Assembly: GCA_948527295.1 (NCBI GenBank)
Contig: CAOSWK010000002.1
Span: 157,868-221,867 of the forward strand
Direction of reading: 5' to 3'
Length of the DNA: 64,000 bases
Source of the DNA: an uncultured Eubacteriales bacterium
GTDB lineage: Bacteria; Bacillota; Clostridia; Oscillospirales; Acutalibacteraceae
Part shown: positions 18,395 through 26,308 of the stretch, one piece after another
Layout of the letters: the number at the start of each line of letters is the position of its first letter
Position numbering within the stretch: position 1 is the stretch's first letter
Notes under the pieces: generated by a model
What the model saw: the letters and a program-made list of their open reading frames with translations, nothing else
What the model was told of the DNA's origin: nothing
Databases searched by the model: none
Made by a program: the position numbers and the translations under genes

Positions 18395-18613
18395 GTCACT
18401 TTTTTGCAACGAAAAAAGTAACCAAAAACGTTCAAAGGGGATTTCGATTCCCCTTTTGAAACCCCTAACCGACCAGCGTCCCACTGGACCGTGAAGGCTT
18501 AAAACTAAGGAAAAACCTAAATGTCGCAAAAATTTAAAACATGCTCATAGACCCGTTAATCCGATATTTATTAAGCTTTTTTGAACATAAATAATGCTTT
18601 TACACTTTTTGCA
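18395..18613 (+). repeat. Dispersed hairpin-rich repeat, copy 1 (long form)
   Basis: Begins GTCACTTTTTTGCAACG and contains three potential hairpins: a GTTAC-type stem (arms near GTCACTTTTTT and AAAAAAGTAAC), GGGGATTTCGATTCCCC, and CCAGCG...CTGG. The second part (about 18520-18613) matches copy 3 at 35764 in inverted orientation; the first ~95 bases match copies 2 and 3. It encodes nothing obvious. Confidence 0.85.
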
Positions 18614-18855
18614 ACAGCGACCGCAGTACTCGCCTTATTAGCGATCTACCAAGAGCGAAAATACAGGTTTTTTTCACGAATTTACGCTGACAATATTTAA
18701 AGAGGTCTGCCGTAAATGGGATCCGACCGAGCCCGTTTTTATAAAGCGCCACGAAAAAACGAAAACTCAAGACAAGAATTGCTAAAAAAGAAATAAAAAT
18801 AAAAGTAAGAAGGACTGCATCACGCGGCTCTTCTTCAATTAATGAAGGAAAAATT
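18614..18855. other. Decayed prophage DNA, no intact gene
   Basis: Short open stretches occur (for example a 27-codon frame ATAVLALLAIYQERKYR and onward), but each stops quickly and none has a ribosome site. I read this as remnants of early phage genes. Confidence 0.4.
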
Positions 18856-19044
18856 ATGACAGCAATTTTATTAATAATCATCTTAATCATGGGCCTGTTC
18901 GTCTTAAAGATGGCAATAAAGCTGAATCGGCTGGAAGAAAAAACGCTCCAAGCCTTTCGGATAATCTGCGATGACGTCAAAATGAACAAAGAGAGAATTA
19001 ACGCCTGCATAGCGCGCTTTGCGCACGAGGAGGATGCAGAATGA
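18856..19044 (+). CDS. Small single-helix membrane protein, phage-associated
   Basis: 62 residues: an N-terminal transmembrane helix (TAILLIIILIMGLFVLKMA) and a charged C-terminal segment likely to form a coiled coil (KLNRLEEKTLQAFRIICDD). A GAAGGAAAAA ribosome site precedes it and it overlaps the next gene by four bases (ATGA), which supports that both are real. Function unknown. Confidence 0.55.
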   Translation: MTAILLIIILIMGLFVLKMAIKLNRLEEKTLQAFRIICDDVKMNKERINACIARFAHEEDAE

Positions 19045-19319
19045 TCACACTTTTAGCCGAAAAAGAATATTTAACTCCGCCGGATAACGAAGCCATGCCG
19101 GTTACAAAATGCTTCTTTTGCTGCGAAACCATCTATTCCGGCGACGAGTTTTATAGGCTGGATGGCCTTAATTGCTGCGAGGACTGCTTAGACAGGTATT
19201 ATAAAGTTATCGCGGAGCCGATATACTGGGAAGCTGAAGAAGCTGACTTAGAATGCCATGAAATCGAAGGTAGAAATTTTGAAAAACGAAAAAACATCGG
19301 TAAAATCGAATCCGCTTGA
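19041..19319 (+). CDS. Small zinc-ribbon-like phage protein
   Basis: 92 residues with two CxxC-type knuckles, CFFC and CCEDC, spaced as in a zinc ribbon, then an acidic tail. Coupled to the preceding small membrane protein by ATGA overlap. Small Cys-rich proteins of this sort are common in phage early operons. No specific role can be assigned. Confidence 0.6.
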   Translation: MITLLAEKEYLTPPDNEAMPVTKCFFCCETIYSGDEFYRLDGLNCCEDCLDRYYKVIAEPIYWEAEEADLECHEIEGRNFEKRKNIGKIESA

Positions 19320-19383
19320 ACCATGGAAAAATATTAAACCGATTCCTCTCGATAAAGAGGAGTTAGTAAAAAAAATAAGTTTA

Positions 19384-19418
19384 AAAGTCTTTACTCAAAA
19401 AGTAAGGGCTTTTTTATT
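19384..19418 (+). terminator. Possible terminator or attenuator before the annealing-protein gene
   Basis: A 12-pair stem (AAAGTCTTTACT / AGTAAGGGCTTT, with GU pairs) and a T run lie directly ahead of the ribosome site of the next gene. It could separate two transcripts or act as an attenuator. Confidence 0.45.
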
Positions 19419-19440
19419 TGAAATTTGGAGGAAAAAACGT

Positions 19441-20160
19441 ATGGAAAAACCAGTATTTGAAAATCTATTTGAAATCAACGTCAATGCACATCTTGAAAAT
19501 AAAAACGGCCTGTCATATCTGTCCTGGCCGTACGCCTGGGCCGCGGTGAAAAAACGTTTCCCTGATGCGAACTATAAAATTCATCAGTTCGGCGAGTCCC
19601 ATCTCCCCTACGTTTTCGATGAGGGCGTAGGCTACATGGTATTTACTGAAGTCACAATCGACGGATTGACCCATATGATGTGGCTTCCCGTGATGGACGG
19701 CGCGAACAAAGCGATGAAGTCTGAAGGGTACGTATACGATACCAAATATAAAAAGGGCCTATCGGTCGAGCCGGCGAGCATGTTTGACGTAAATAAAGCA
19801 ATCATGCGGTGTTTGGTGAAGAACCTTGCGATGTTCGGCCTCGGGCTTTACATCTACAGCGGCGAGGACTTGCCGGAAATTGAAATTGAAAAAATCAGCG
19901 CAAAGGACGCGAACATCTTAAGGCGGGTCGTCAATGACTTCGAAGATTCGGACAAGCTGTATCTCACGCTGCTTAAAAAGTACAACGTCACGAGCTTCAA
20001 GGAGTTAACAGTCAAGCAGCGAGTGGAGATTTTAGAAGGGCTGAACCAGATGGCAGCCGAAAAGAAGGCGAAGAAGGCGAAGGAGGCGCAGAATGGAGAT
20101 AAAATTCACAGTGTCGGGAACACCGAAGGGCAAGCAAAGACCGAGAGTTTGCCGGATTAA
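19441..20160 (+). CDS. DUF1071 / Sak-type single-strand annealing protein
   Basis: Phage recombinase that anneals complementary single strands. 239 residues from the ATG after TTTGGAGGAAAAA; an upstream in-frame ATG at 19258 would run through the hairpin and overlap another gene, so it is rejected. The core NKNGLSYLSWPYAWAAVKKRF, the WLPVMDGANKAM block and the FDVNKAIMRCLVKNLAMFGLG motif identify the family. The gene end overlaps the RusA-like gene by 68 bases, so the two form an early recombination module. Confidence 0.88.
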   Translation: MEKPVFENLFEINVNAHLENKNGLSYLSWPYAWAAVKKRFPDANYKIHQFGESHLPYVFDEGVGYMVFTEVTIDGLTHMMWLPVMDGANKAMKSEGYVYDTKYKKGLSVEPASMFDVNKAIMRCLVKNLAMFGLGLYIYSGEDLPEIEIEKISAKDANILRRVVNDFEDSDKLYLTLLKKYNVTSFKELTVKQRVEILEGLNQMAAEKKAKKAKEAQNGDKIHSVGNTEGQAKTESLPD

Positions 20161-20755
20161 AGGGCGGAGCATAACGTACACGCCCAAACAGACGGTGGAT
20201 TACGAAAATCAGATACGGTCAATATACTCTAAAGTTGCAAACTTTAAATTCGAAAGGCATGTGCCTCTTGAGGTTGCGATTCTTGCCCTTTTTGAACCGC
20301 CTAAAAGCATCAGCCGGAAGGTGCGGGCTTTGATGCTGGGTGGCGAAATTCTGCCAACCAAGCGCCCTGATGGGGACAACGTCATCAAGGTCATTCTAGA
20401 TGCCTTAAACGGCGTGGCCTTCCATGACAACGGCCAAGTTTGCAAAATCTATTTTGATTTGCAGTGCGCCGCCCCGGTGGGCGAAGCAGGCGTGCTGACA
20501 AATAGGAAAAAACACAGAGCGCTGCGAAGCGTGCCAAGCGAGCAGATCTACAATGTTTTTGACCGGAAAGGCAAAAAATTATTGGAGGACAAAATTATGG
20601 GTAAAACATTGAAAATTTTTGATAACGACAAAGAAATTTATAACGGCAATTGCAGCGTCAATACGGTGATTTTTAGAGGTCGAATTTACAGCGATTTACG
20701 AAAAGTAAGCAAGGGAACGGCGAAGCGCGTGGCCGCGCGGGACAAGTCGCACTGA
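20093..20755 (+). CDS. rusA: RusA-family Holliday junction resolvase with odd C-terminal extension
   Basis: Phage endonuclease that resolves DNA junctions. Residues 1-145 are RusA: KFTVSGTPKGKQRPRVCR, then RPDGDNVIKVILDALNGVAFHDNGQV with the catalytic aspartates. RusA proteins usually stop near 120-145 residues; this one has 220. The extra part contains IYNVFDRKGKKLLED, which looks like the start of a different small phage protein. A second possible start is at 20597, where GGAGGACAAAATT precedes ATG. The extension is probably a fusion after a deletion, or two overlapping reading units. Confidence 0.82.
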   Translation: MEIKFTVSGTPKGKQRPRVCRIKGRSITYTPKQTVDYENQIRSIYSKVANFKFERHVPLEVAILALFEPPKSISRKVRALMLGGEILPTKRPDGDNVIKVILDALNGVAFHDNGQVCKIYFDLQCAAPVGEAGVLTNRKKHRALRSVPSEQIYNVFDRKGKKLLEDKIMGKTLKIFDNDKEIYNGNCSVNTVIFRGRIYSDLRKVSKGTAKRVAARDKSH

Positions 20756-20922
20756 TACTGCGTTCGAACCTTTAATTTTCTCCTCGCGAAAAGTGTTGCT
20801 GCGTGCACAAAGACTGCTTATTGCCTAGAATTTGTGCGCAACGGACTTTTCTTTTGCCAAGCTTTTCTTTTCAGCAAAGAAAAGCGGGCCATTTTATAGG
20901 CCGAAAAAGGAGATGATTAAAA
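20756..20922 (+). other. Intergenic region with two hairpins
   Basis: Contains a long-arm stem around GTTGCTGCGTGCACAAA / TTTGTGCGCAAC and a perfect 10-pair hairpin GCTTTTCTTT / AAAGAAAAGC at about 20861-20885. The second may act as a terminator although no T run follows. Confidence 0.4.
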
Positions 20923-21123
20923 TTGAGTTATCCGAATATGACTTTTGAAGACGTGCAAGACAGCGTGAATCAGTGGCTTTGGGATAAAGAAGAACAGACT
21001 TATTTCTGGATTTTGAGCACAGACCGTGAAACCAGAACCATAGGAGTGAAGGGGCTTGGTGGCGTAGAAACCAGGCTCTTTTTTTCACCTGGAAGATTTT
21101 TTAAGCATGCGCAAAAAACATAG
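20923..21123 (+). CDS. Small phage protein of unknown function
   Basis: 66 residues starting at TTG after an AAAAAGGAGATGA site. Acidic N-terminal half (TFEDVQDSVNQWLWDKEEQ), then a mixed beta-like second half. It is not recognised. Codon use and ribosome site suggest a real gene in the early prophage operon. Confidence 0.55.
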   Translation: MSYPNMTFEDVQDSVNQWLWDKEEQTYFWILSTDRETRTIGVKGLGGVETRLFFSPGRFFKHAQKT

Positions 21124-21140
21124 AAAAATGGAGGTATTTT

Positions 21141-21629
21141 ATGACGAAGAAGGACCGGCAAGTTGCCGGCGCCACGCTCGCGGACAATAATGCTGCAGAA
21201 CCTAATAATCCAGACCGCGCAATGAGCGCGAGGGATCTCAAGAATTTATACTACTTGAAAAAGGAAATAAAGGAACAACAGCGAAGAATCGCGGAATTGG
21301 AGTCCGCGGCAACAAAATGCACCGCGAATATTTCTGGTATGCCAAGCGGTAAAGGGGTTTCAGATAAAGTGGGCAAATACGCGGCTCAAATTGCAGATTT
21401 AAAGGCGATTTTGGATTTAAATTTAAAAAAGAGTTTTTACGAACTTAACAGATTGACTCGCTACATTGAAAGCATTGAGGACAGCGAAATGAAGCTTATT
21501 TTTTCACTCAGATATATTCAAAATATGCGGTGGCATGAAATCGCCCGTGCAATAAATTATCAGGATGAAAGTGTGCCGAGGAAAAAACATAGCAGATTTT
21601 TAAAAAGTGACCGAAATATCCGAATTTAA
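21141..21629 (+). CDS. DUF1492 family phage transcription-regulator-like protein
   Basis: 162 residues. The middle is a predicted coiled coil (LKNLYYLKKEIKEQQRRIAEL) and the end is a sigma-70 region-4-like helix-turn-helix (LIFSLRYIQNMRWHEIARAI, then DESVPRKKHSRFLK). Proteins of this type sit just ahead of the packaging genes in Firmicutes phages and are thought to switch on late genes; ArpU and sigma-like factors play the same part. Ribosome site AATGGAGGTATTTT. Confidence 0.8.
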   Translation: MTKKDRQVAGATLADNNAAEPNNPDRAMSARDLKNLYYLKKEIKEQQRRIAELESAATKCTANISGMPSGKGVSDKVGKYAAQIADLKAILDLNLKKSFYELNRLTRYIESIEDSEMKLIFSLRYIQNMRWHEIARAINYQDESVPRKKHSRFLKSDRNIRI

Positions 21630-21690
21630 TGTTGTATAATGGTAATGTGAGATAATGCACTTAAAAAATTAGGCAGAATGAGGCAGAAAT

Positions 21691-22071
21691 ATGAAGTCTA
21701 CTGCTATAACGATGGAAGAAATTTTTAAATACGCAAAAGAAAAATTTGGGACGAATCCTGAATATCTATGGGCGAAATCTCCGAATTATGCTGTTTTGAG
21801 GAATTCAAAAAATTCAAAATGGTATGCGATAGTAATGAATATTCCTCGAAAACGCCTAGGTCTAAAGAGTGAAGAAAATATTGATATTCTGGATGTTAAG
21901 TGCGATCCGATATTGATAGGCTCGTTATTAGGTAACAAAGGTTATTTTCCGGGCTATCATATAAACAAAAAGACGTGGTTAACGTTGCTTTTAGATGGGT
22001 CAATACCAAAAGACGAAGTGTTTAATCTCATTGATTTCAGCTATGATCTGACGGCAAAGAAGAAAAAATAA
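21691..22071 (+). CDS. MmcQ/YjbR family protein
   Basis: 126 residues of the MmcQ/YjbR fold (double-wing DNA-binding-like). Typical blocks: EIFKYAKEKFGTNPEYLW, NSKWYAIVMNIPRKRLGL, CDPILIGSLLGNKGYFPGYH and TWLTLLLDGSIPKDEV. It sits inside the prophage but is a cell-type gene, probably cargo. A TATAAT box (21634-21639) lies upstream. A second copy at 59558 has an inverted internal segment; this one is intact and serves as the reference. Confidence 0.88.
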   Translation: MKSTAITMEEIFKYAKEKFGTNPEYLWAKSPNYAVLRNSKNSKWYAIVMNIPRKRLGLKSEENIDILDVKCDPILIGSLLGNKGYFPGYHINKKTWLTLLLDGSIPKDEVFNLIDFSYDLTAKKKK

Positions 22072-22079
22072 AAAAACAA

Positions 22080-22111
22080 ACAGTCTCTAATTTAGAGGCT
22101 GTTACTTTTTT
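22080..22111 (+). terminator. Terminator after the MmcQ/YjbR gene
   Basis: Perfect 9-base arms ACAGTCTCT / AGAGGCTGT (one GU pair) with a 5-base loop, followed by a T run. Confidence 0.8.
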
Positions 22112-22197
22112 GAAGGAGGTTTTAGCATATAAACAAATCATACAACCAGCGTGACGCTGGATCCACGTCACGCCCTGGAATTTCTGAAAAAGAAAAT

Positions 22198-22626
22198 ATG
22201 TCACACGTGCCCAAAACAAAAGCCTTTTATAGCTGCCATTTTTGCGGCAGAATCCATGATGAAGGGCATGTTTGTAAGAGCAAACCGGTTAAGCGCAAAA
22301 AGATTGATGACGCGGTGCGCTTTAGAAATAGCACAGGATGGCATAAAAAACGGCAGCAAATCAAGGAACGAGACTGCTATTTATGCCAAGTGTGTATTAG
22401 AGAACGCTACGGAACCCGGCGTAAGTACAATTATGAAGGACTGCAGGTTCACCATGCGGTGCCCGTCAATTCTAGCCAAGAGCTGCGGCTTGATGACAGC
22501 AACCTTATCACACTGTGCTCCATGCATCATGCGATGTGCGATAACGGCGAAATACCATATGACGAGGTTAAACAAATAATCTTAGAACAGGAAAACAAAA
22601 AGGAGAATGCAAATTATGTTAGTTAA
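22198..22626 (+). CDS. Phage HNH endonuclease
   Basis: 142 residues. An N-terminal zinc knuckle (CHFCGRIHDEGHVC) is followed by the HNH core: CQVCIRERYG, VHHAVPV, and NLITLCSMHHAMCD. HNH proteins directly upstream of terminase genes take part in cutting phage DNA at cos sites. The ribosome site is weak. A short palindrome (CCAGCGTGACGCTGG, 22148-22162) resembling the third hairpin of the dispersed repeat lies upstream. Confidence 0.88.
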   Translation: MSHVPKTKAFYSCHFCGRIHDEGHVCKSKPVKRKKIDDAVRFRNSTGWHKKRQQIKERDCYLCQVCIRERYGTRRKYNYEGLQVHHAVPVNSSQELRLDDSNLITLCSMHHAMCDNGEIPYDEVKQIILEQENKKENANYVS

Positions 22627-22819
22627 AGAATTATACATCGAACACCCATTTTCAAAGGAAGTTGAGGTACTCAAGAACGTTGAAGCTGAGGATGCGACTG
22701 AGTTTAAGGGCTTCATAAAGGTAAAGCTTCTAGGTTCCACCGAACTTCCAAGCAAAGACAGCGTTTTTTTCTTAAATAGAAATTCAATTACTAAAATTGT
22801 GCCAGAACTCTTAAAATAG
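22616..22819 (+). CDS. Small phage protein between HNH and terminase genes
   Basis: 67 residues from the ATG spaced 10 bases after AAAAAGGAG; the nearer ATG at 22607 is too close to that site. Mostly beta-strand in character (LYIEHPFSKEVEVLKNVEAED). Not recognised. Confidence 0.55.
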   Translation: MLVKELYIEHPFSKEVEVLKNVEAEDATEFKGFIKVKLLGSTELPSKDSVFFLNRNSITKIVPELLK

Positions 22820-22974
22820 CATCCCCCCGGGGGTCTTGGCGAACAAAATGCTTAATAACCGCATACCAACGGCCCCCTCTCTTTACACCGATGGCTCGCG
22901 CGCGTGTTTTTTTTGGAAATCGCCTTTGAACGGCGCTGCTATGGGGCATACAGCAATTATAAGGACGTGATAAA
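22820..22974 (+). other. Gap with G/C palindrome, possible cos region
   Basis: CCCCCCGGGGG at 22823-22833 lies between the HNH gene and terS, where many HNH-type cos phages have their packaging site. The rest has no gene. This is position-based inference only. Confidence 0.25.
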
Positions 22975-23331
22975 TTGGGAAAAACGGATAGAAACGAGCA
23001 AGCAAAAGCAATTTTGGAGCTTGCAAAAGGCTATGGCGTCAATCAGAACCTGCTTTTCGCGACAACCTTTGAACGCTATCAAACGCAGCTACAAATCTTG
23101 GAAAAGCTAAAAGAAACGATTGAATCTAAGGGCTTTTTCGTTGACAAGACCTATGTGAAAGGCGAAACCAACCTGTATTCGCACCCCGCCGTGACGCAGT
23201 ACAACCGCACGACGGACAGCGCAAATAAGACCGCGGCAACGCTTATAAGGATCATAACGACGCTCGGCTGCCGGCGAGACGGCGAAGAACCCGATCCGTT
23301 GCTCGAGATCTTAGCAGGGAAGCAAAAATGA
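22975..23331 (+). CDS. terS: Phage terminase small subunit (P27 family)
   Basis: DNA-recognition subunit of the packaging motor. 118 residues from a TTG with AAGGACGTGAT upstream. The order helical core, then GFFVDKTYVKGETNLYSHPAV, then a C-terminal helix matches P27-type small terminases. It overlaps terL by four bases. Confidence 0.85.
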   Translation: MGKTDRNEQAKAILELAKGYGVNQNLLFATTFERYQTQLQILEKLKETIESKGFFVDKTYVKGETNLYSHPAVTQYNRTTDSANKTAATLIRIITTLGCRRDGEEPDPLLEILAGKQK

Positions 23332-25004
23332 TTGCCCATCAAAGCTACAAATACGCGGAGGGTGTGGTAAAATGTGAGATTGCAGCGCCAAAATACATCA
23401 TAAAACAGTGCGAGGAGTTCATCCGAATCTGCGATGGAGCGTCTAGCAAGTATTTTTTAGATGAGGAAAAACTGCAGCAAATCGACAAAGTCTTAAAGAT
23501 GCTCGTGATGCCACGCGGTCTGAAGGCCGGCCGCAGTATTTATGAATGCTCGTGCGGATATCAGTGGCTTTTATATGCGGCTGCGCTTTGCATTGTATAT
23601 AGAAATAACCCAAGCCGCAGGCGGTATGAGACCGTTATTTTAGAGGTTGGAAGAAAAAATTTCAAGACTTTTACAATAGCAACCATTTTCGTGTTGCTTT
23701 TTTTGTTGGAGCCAAAGTTTTCTAAATTCTATTCGGTGGCGCCAGACGGGGCTTTATCGCGCGAAGTGAAAACAGCGATTGAAGAAATTTTGAAGAGCAG
23801 CCCTTACGTTTATTGGCATAATGAAAGGCCGCGGTTCAAGGTTTTACGAGATTATATCCAATTCATGCCGAACGAAAATCGCTATGTGCCGCTGAATTAT
23901 TCAAATAGCCGCATGGATGGTAAGCTCCCAAACGTGTTTTTGGCTGATGAGGTCGGCGCACTGCCAAATTCGTATGCGATTGAAGCCATGCGTTCCGGCC
24001 AGCTCAACATTTTGAATAAGCTCGGATGCATAATTTCTACGAAATATCCGACGGCGAACAACCCGTTCGAAGACGAGGTTAACTACGCAAAACGGGTTTT
24101 AGATGGTACGCAGGCCGATGATACGGTCTTTTCCCTGCTCTATGAACCTGAAAACACCGATGATTGGGCGTTTAATGATACAATCCTGAAACACGCGAAC
24201 CCCGTGGCCTTAGAGATACCTGAGATTTGGGAAGACCTGTTAAAGAAGCGAGCCCGTGCGATTGCGATTGAATCTGCGCGTGAAAACTTTTTGACGAAGC
24301 ACTGTAACATTATTTATCAGGGCGCAGGCACTGAGAGCTTCGTTGATATCAAGTATCTTCAAAATTGCCGTGTCAATAAAATCGATTGGGCCGGGCGTGA
24401 AGTCTACGTTGGCGTGGATTTATCGATGTCAAACGATAACACCGCGGTTGCGATTTGCGCCGAGGAGGACGGTAAAATCTTAGCTGACGTTGTTTCGTTC
24501 ATCCCTGAAGGTCGAATTGAAGAGAAAAACAAGTTTGAGAAGCTTGATTATCGCCGGTTTATAGCCAAAGGTAAGTGTATCGCATGCGGCAATAAGACGA
24601 TCGATTACGGCGTTGTTGAGGATTTTGTATTTAAAATCGAGAAGAAATACGGCGTGACGGTGAGGGCCATCGGTTTTGATAGGTACAATGCCATCTCCAG
24701 CGCGCAAAAGTGGAATCAAGCCTACAATACCGTTGAAATCAGGCAGCACAGCGATACTCTTCACCCGCCAACAAAGCTTTTGTACGAGAAAATCACGGAC
24801 GGCGAATTTGAATACGAGAAAAACACATTGTTAGAAATAAACTTCGAAAACGCCCGCTGCACCTACGATACGAACATGAATCGCTATGTCACAAAGAAAA
24901 AGTCCTGTGGCAAAGTAGACATGGTTGTAGCGCTCATCAACGCGGTCTATCTATTGCAACAGGACGTGATTTTCAATGACGGCTGGGTTGTTCAGGTTGT
25001 TTAA
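23328..25004 (+). CDS. terL: Phage terminase large subunit
   Basis: ATPase and nuclease that packages phage DNA into capsids. 558 residues. Walker A-like LEVGRKNFKT (about residue 107), Walker B VFLADEVG, and the C-terminal RNase-H-like nuclease with acidic residues in VYVGVDLSMSNDNTAV, VEDFVFKIEKKYG and KVDMVVALINAVYLL. A zinc-knuckle-like CIACGNK stretch is inserted in the nuclease domain. The gene appears full length, with no stop or frameshift. Confidence 0.93.
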   Translation: MIAHQSYKYAEGVVKCEIAAPKYIIKQCEEFIRICDGASSKYFLDEEKLQQIDKVLKMLVMPRGLKAGRSIYECSCGYQWLLYAAALCIVYRNNPSRRRYETVILEVGRKNFKTFTIATIFVLLFLLEPKFSKFYSVAPDGALSREVKTAIEEILKSSPYVYWHNERPRFKVLRDYIQFMPNENRYVPLNYSNSRMDGKLPNVFLADEVGALPNSYAIEAMRSGQLNILNKLGCIISTKYPTANNPFEDEVNYAKRVLDGTQADDTVFSLLYEPENTDDWAFNDTILKHANPVALEIPEIWEDLLKKRARAIAIESARENFLTKHCNIIYQGAGTESFVDIKYLQNCRVNKIDWAGREVYVGVDLSMSNDNTAVAICAEEDGKILADVVSFIPEGRIEEKNKFEKLDYRRFIAKGKCIACGNKTIDYGVVEDFVFKIEKKYGVTVRAIGFDRYNAISSAQKWNQAYNTVEIRQHSDTLHPPTKLLYEKITDGEFEYEKNTLLEINFENARCTYDTNMNRYVTKKKSCGKVDMVVALINAVYLLQQDVIFNDGWVVQVV

Positions 25005-25174
25005 TCTTTAGGCAACTCAATTTTGCCGTGCTTTTTCTCAAATTCCCTTATGCACGTTTGAATCAGGTATAAAATCTGACCATTGGCGGAGCGGCCTTCG
25101 TATTTAGAAATATAGTGAAGCTTAAAGTGCAACTCTTTATCTACCCTTATGCCAAGATGTTTTTCTTTTTCCAC
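25001..25174 (-). CDS. Small ribbon-helix-helix-like (Arc-type) protein
   Basis: 57 residues from GTG, with GAGGTGATTTAA upstream on the minus strand. LGIRVDKELHFKLHYISKYEGRSANGQI has the beta-strand plus two-helix layout of Arc/MetJ repressors. The stop overlaps the terL stop tail to tail. The EGRSAN motif is shared with the next gene (NGRSAN), so the two are paralogues. Likely a DNA-binding regulator. Confidence 0.7.
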   Translation of the reverse strand: MEKEKHLGIRVDKELHFKLHYISKYEGRSANGQILYLIQTCIREFEKKHGKIELPKD

Positions 25175-25307
25175 TTAAATCACCTCATAATATACTTAAA
25201 TAGTTTGTTCAACAAGTTAATTTTAAGTATATTTAGAGACATAATGTTCTTAATGTACTTTATTTAAGTACATTAAATTAAAAAAAGGTGATAACAGTAA
25301 AGGTGGC

Positions 25308-25493
25308 TTAAATTTCATTGGAGGTGATGTCAATCTTTTCGTGTTTATTTTCAAAAGTTTCAACGACTTCCTTCATCAGTTGAATAAGCTCTTTATTTGC
25401 TGAGCGGCCGTTATACTCCGCGACATATCTAAACTTTTTGAACAAATTTTTGTCCACTCGCAGAGTGTATCTCAGAACATTATCATCCTTCAT
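25308..25493 (-). CDS. Arc-type ribbon-helix-helix protein
   Basis: 61 residues: LRYTLRVDKNLFKKFRYVAEYNGRSANKELIQLM is an Arc-like ribbon-helix-helix domain. It is a paralogue of the protein ending at 25001 and is read in the same direction, 133 bases upstream of it. It breaks up the phage late operon, which normally runs without interruption from terL to portal. Confidence 0.75.
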   Translation of the reverse strand: MKDDNVLRYTLRVDKNLFKKFRYVAEYNGRSANKELIQLMKEVVETFENKHEKIDITSNEI

Positions 25494-25630
25494 ATTTTCA
25501 CCCTTTTTACACTATTTTTATACTATTTTATATTTTAGCATTGAAAACATAACCCCATTAAAACGGCCTGCCTATTGCAACAGGATATCGTTTTTTCGGA
25601 TAATTCATAGGTTGTGCAAGTTATTTAATA

Positions 25631-25870
25631 TTATCTGTTAAATAAATAATCTAACGAAACATTTAAAACTTTTGAAAGCCCGTCAATTTCTATGTCATTT
25701 ACTAATCGATTGCCATTTTCAAGCCTTGAAATGGAACCTCTGCAAACGTATATCGCGAGTAATTCAAGCTTTTCAGATAATTCTTTTTGGCTCAAATTAG
25801 CTAATTTTCTTGCTTCCTTAACTTTTTCTCCGACTATGTTTAACCTTTCTCCATCGATAATTTTCTTCAT
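25631..25870 (-). CDS. XRE-family helix-turn-helix repressor
   Basis: 79 residues from the ATG after GAGGTGTTGATT; a longer version starting at 25906 would cover its own operator. The HTH (ARKLANLSQKELSEKLELLA, then GSISRLENGNRLVNDIE) is Cro/CI-like. It is divergent from the gene at 25969, and two palindromes lie between them, so it is probably self-regulated. Confidence 0.85.
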   Translation of the reverse strand: MKKIIDGERLNIVGEKVKEARKLANLSQKELSEKLELLAIYVCRGSISRLENGNRLVNDIEIDGLSKVLNVSLDYLFNR

Positions 25871-25884
25871 AATCAACACCTCTG

Positions 25885-25950
25885 TGTCTTGAATTAAGAC
25901 AAACATAGTGTATAATTATTATCATCAAAATATGTCCTACCAACAGGACA
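25885..25950. promoter_or_regulatory. Two operator-like palindromes in a divergent promoter region
   Basis: TGTCTTGAATTAAGACA (25885-25901) and TGTCCTACCAACAGGACA (25933-25950) share TGTCYT...ARGACA arms. A TATAAT (25911-25916) on the plus strand lies between them. This is the expected layout for an XRE repressor controlling itself and the divergent gene. Confidence 0.65.
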
Positions 25951-25968
25951 CAAAGAGGAATAAATATT

Positions 25969-26304
25969 ATGAAGGTTGCAATAGTTGGCTCAAGGAATCT
26001 AACAAATGTGGATATATCTGAGTTCATACCGGCCGGAACGCGTGAAATCGTATCCGGGGGCGCTGCTGGAATCGATACGCTTGCCGAAAAATGGGCGGAT
26101 AAAAATCGAATTTCAAAAACAGTGATACGACCCGAATACAGCAAATACGGGCGATCCGCGCCGCTTGTTAGAAACAAAGAAATCGTGCAAAGGGCCGACG
26201 TGGTGGTTGCCATTTGGGACGGCAAGTCGCGCGGCACGAAGTACACCATAGAGTACGCCCGGCAGGCCGGCAAAGACGTGACGGTCCATATTTTAGAGGA
26301 GTGA
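25969..26304 (+). CDS. SLOG-domain protein (DUF2493/YspA-like)
   Basis: 111 residues of the SLOG Rossmann-like fold that binds nucleotides or nucleotide-derived ligands: KVAIVGSRNLTN, then EIVSGGAAGIDTLAEKWA, and ADVVVAIWDGKSRGTKYTIEYA. Such genes are frequent in mobile elements and in defence contexts. Ribosome site AAAGAGGAATAAA. It may be under the XRE repressor just upstream. Confidence 0.8.
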   Translation: MKVAIVGSRNLTNVDISEFIPAGTREIVSGGAAGIDTLAEKWADKNRISKTVIRPEYSKYGRSAPLVRNKEIVQRADVVVAIWDGKSRGTKYTIEYARQAGKDVTVHILEE

Positions 26305-26308
26305 TAGT

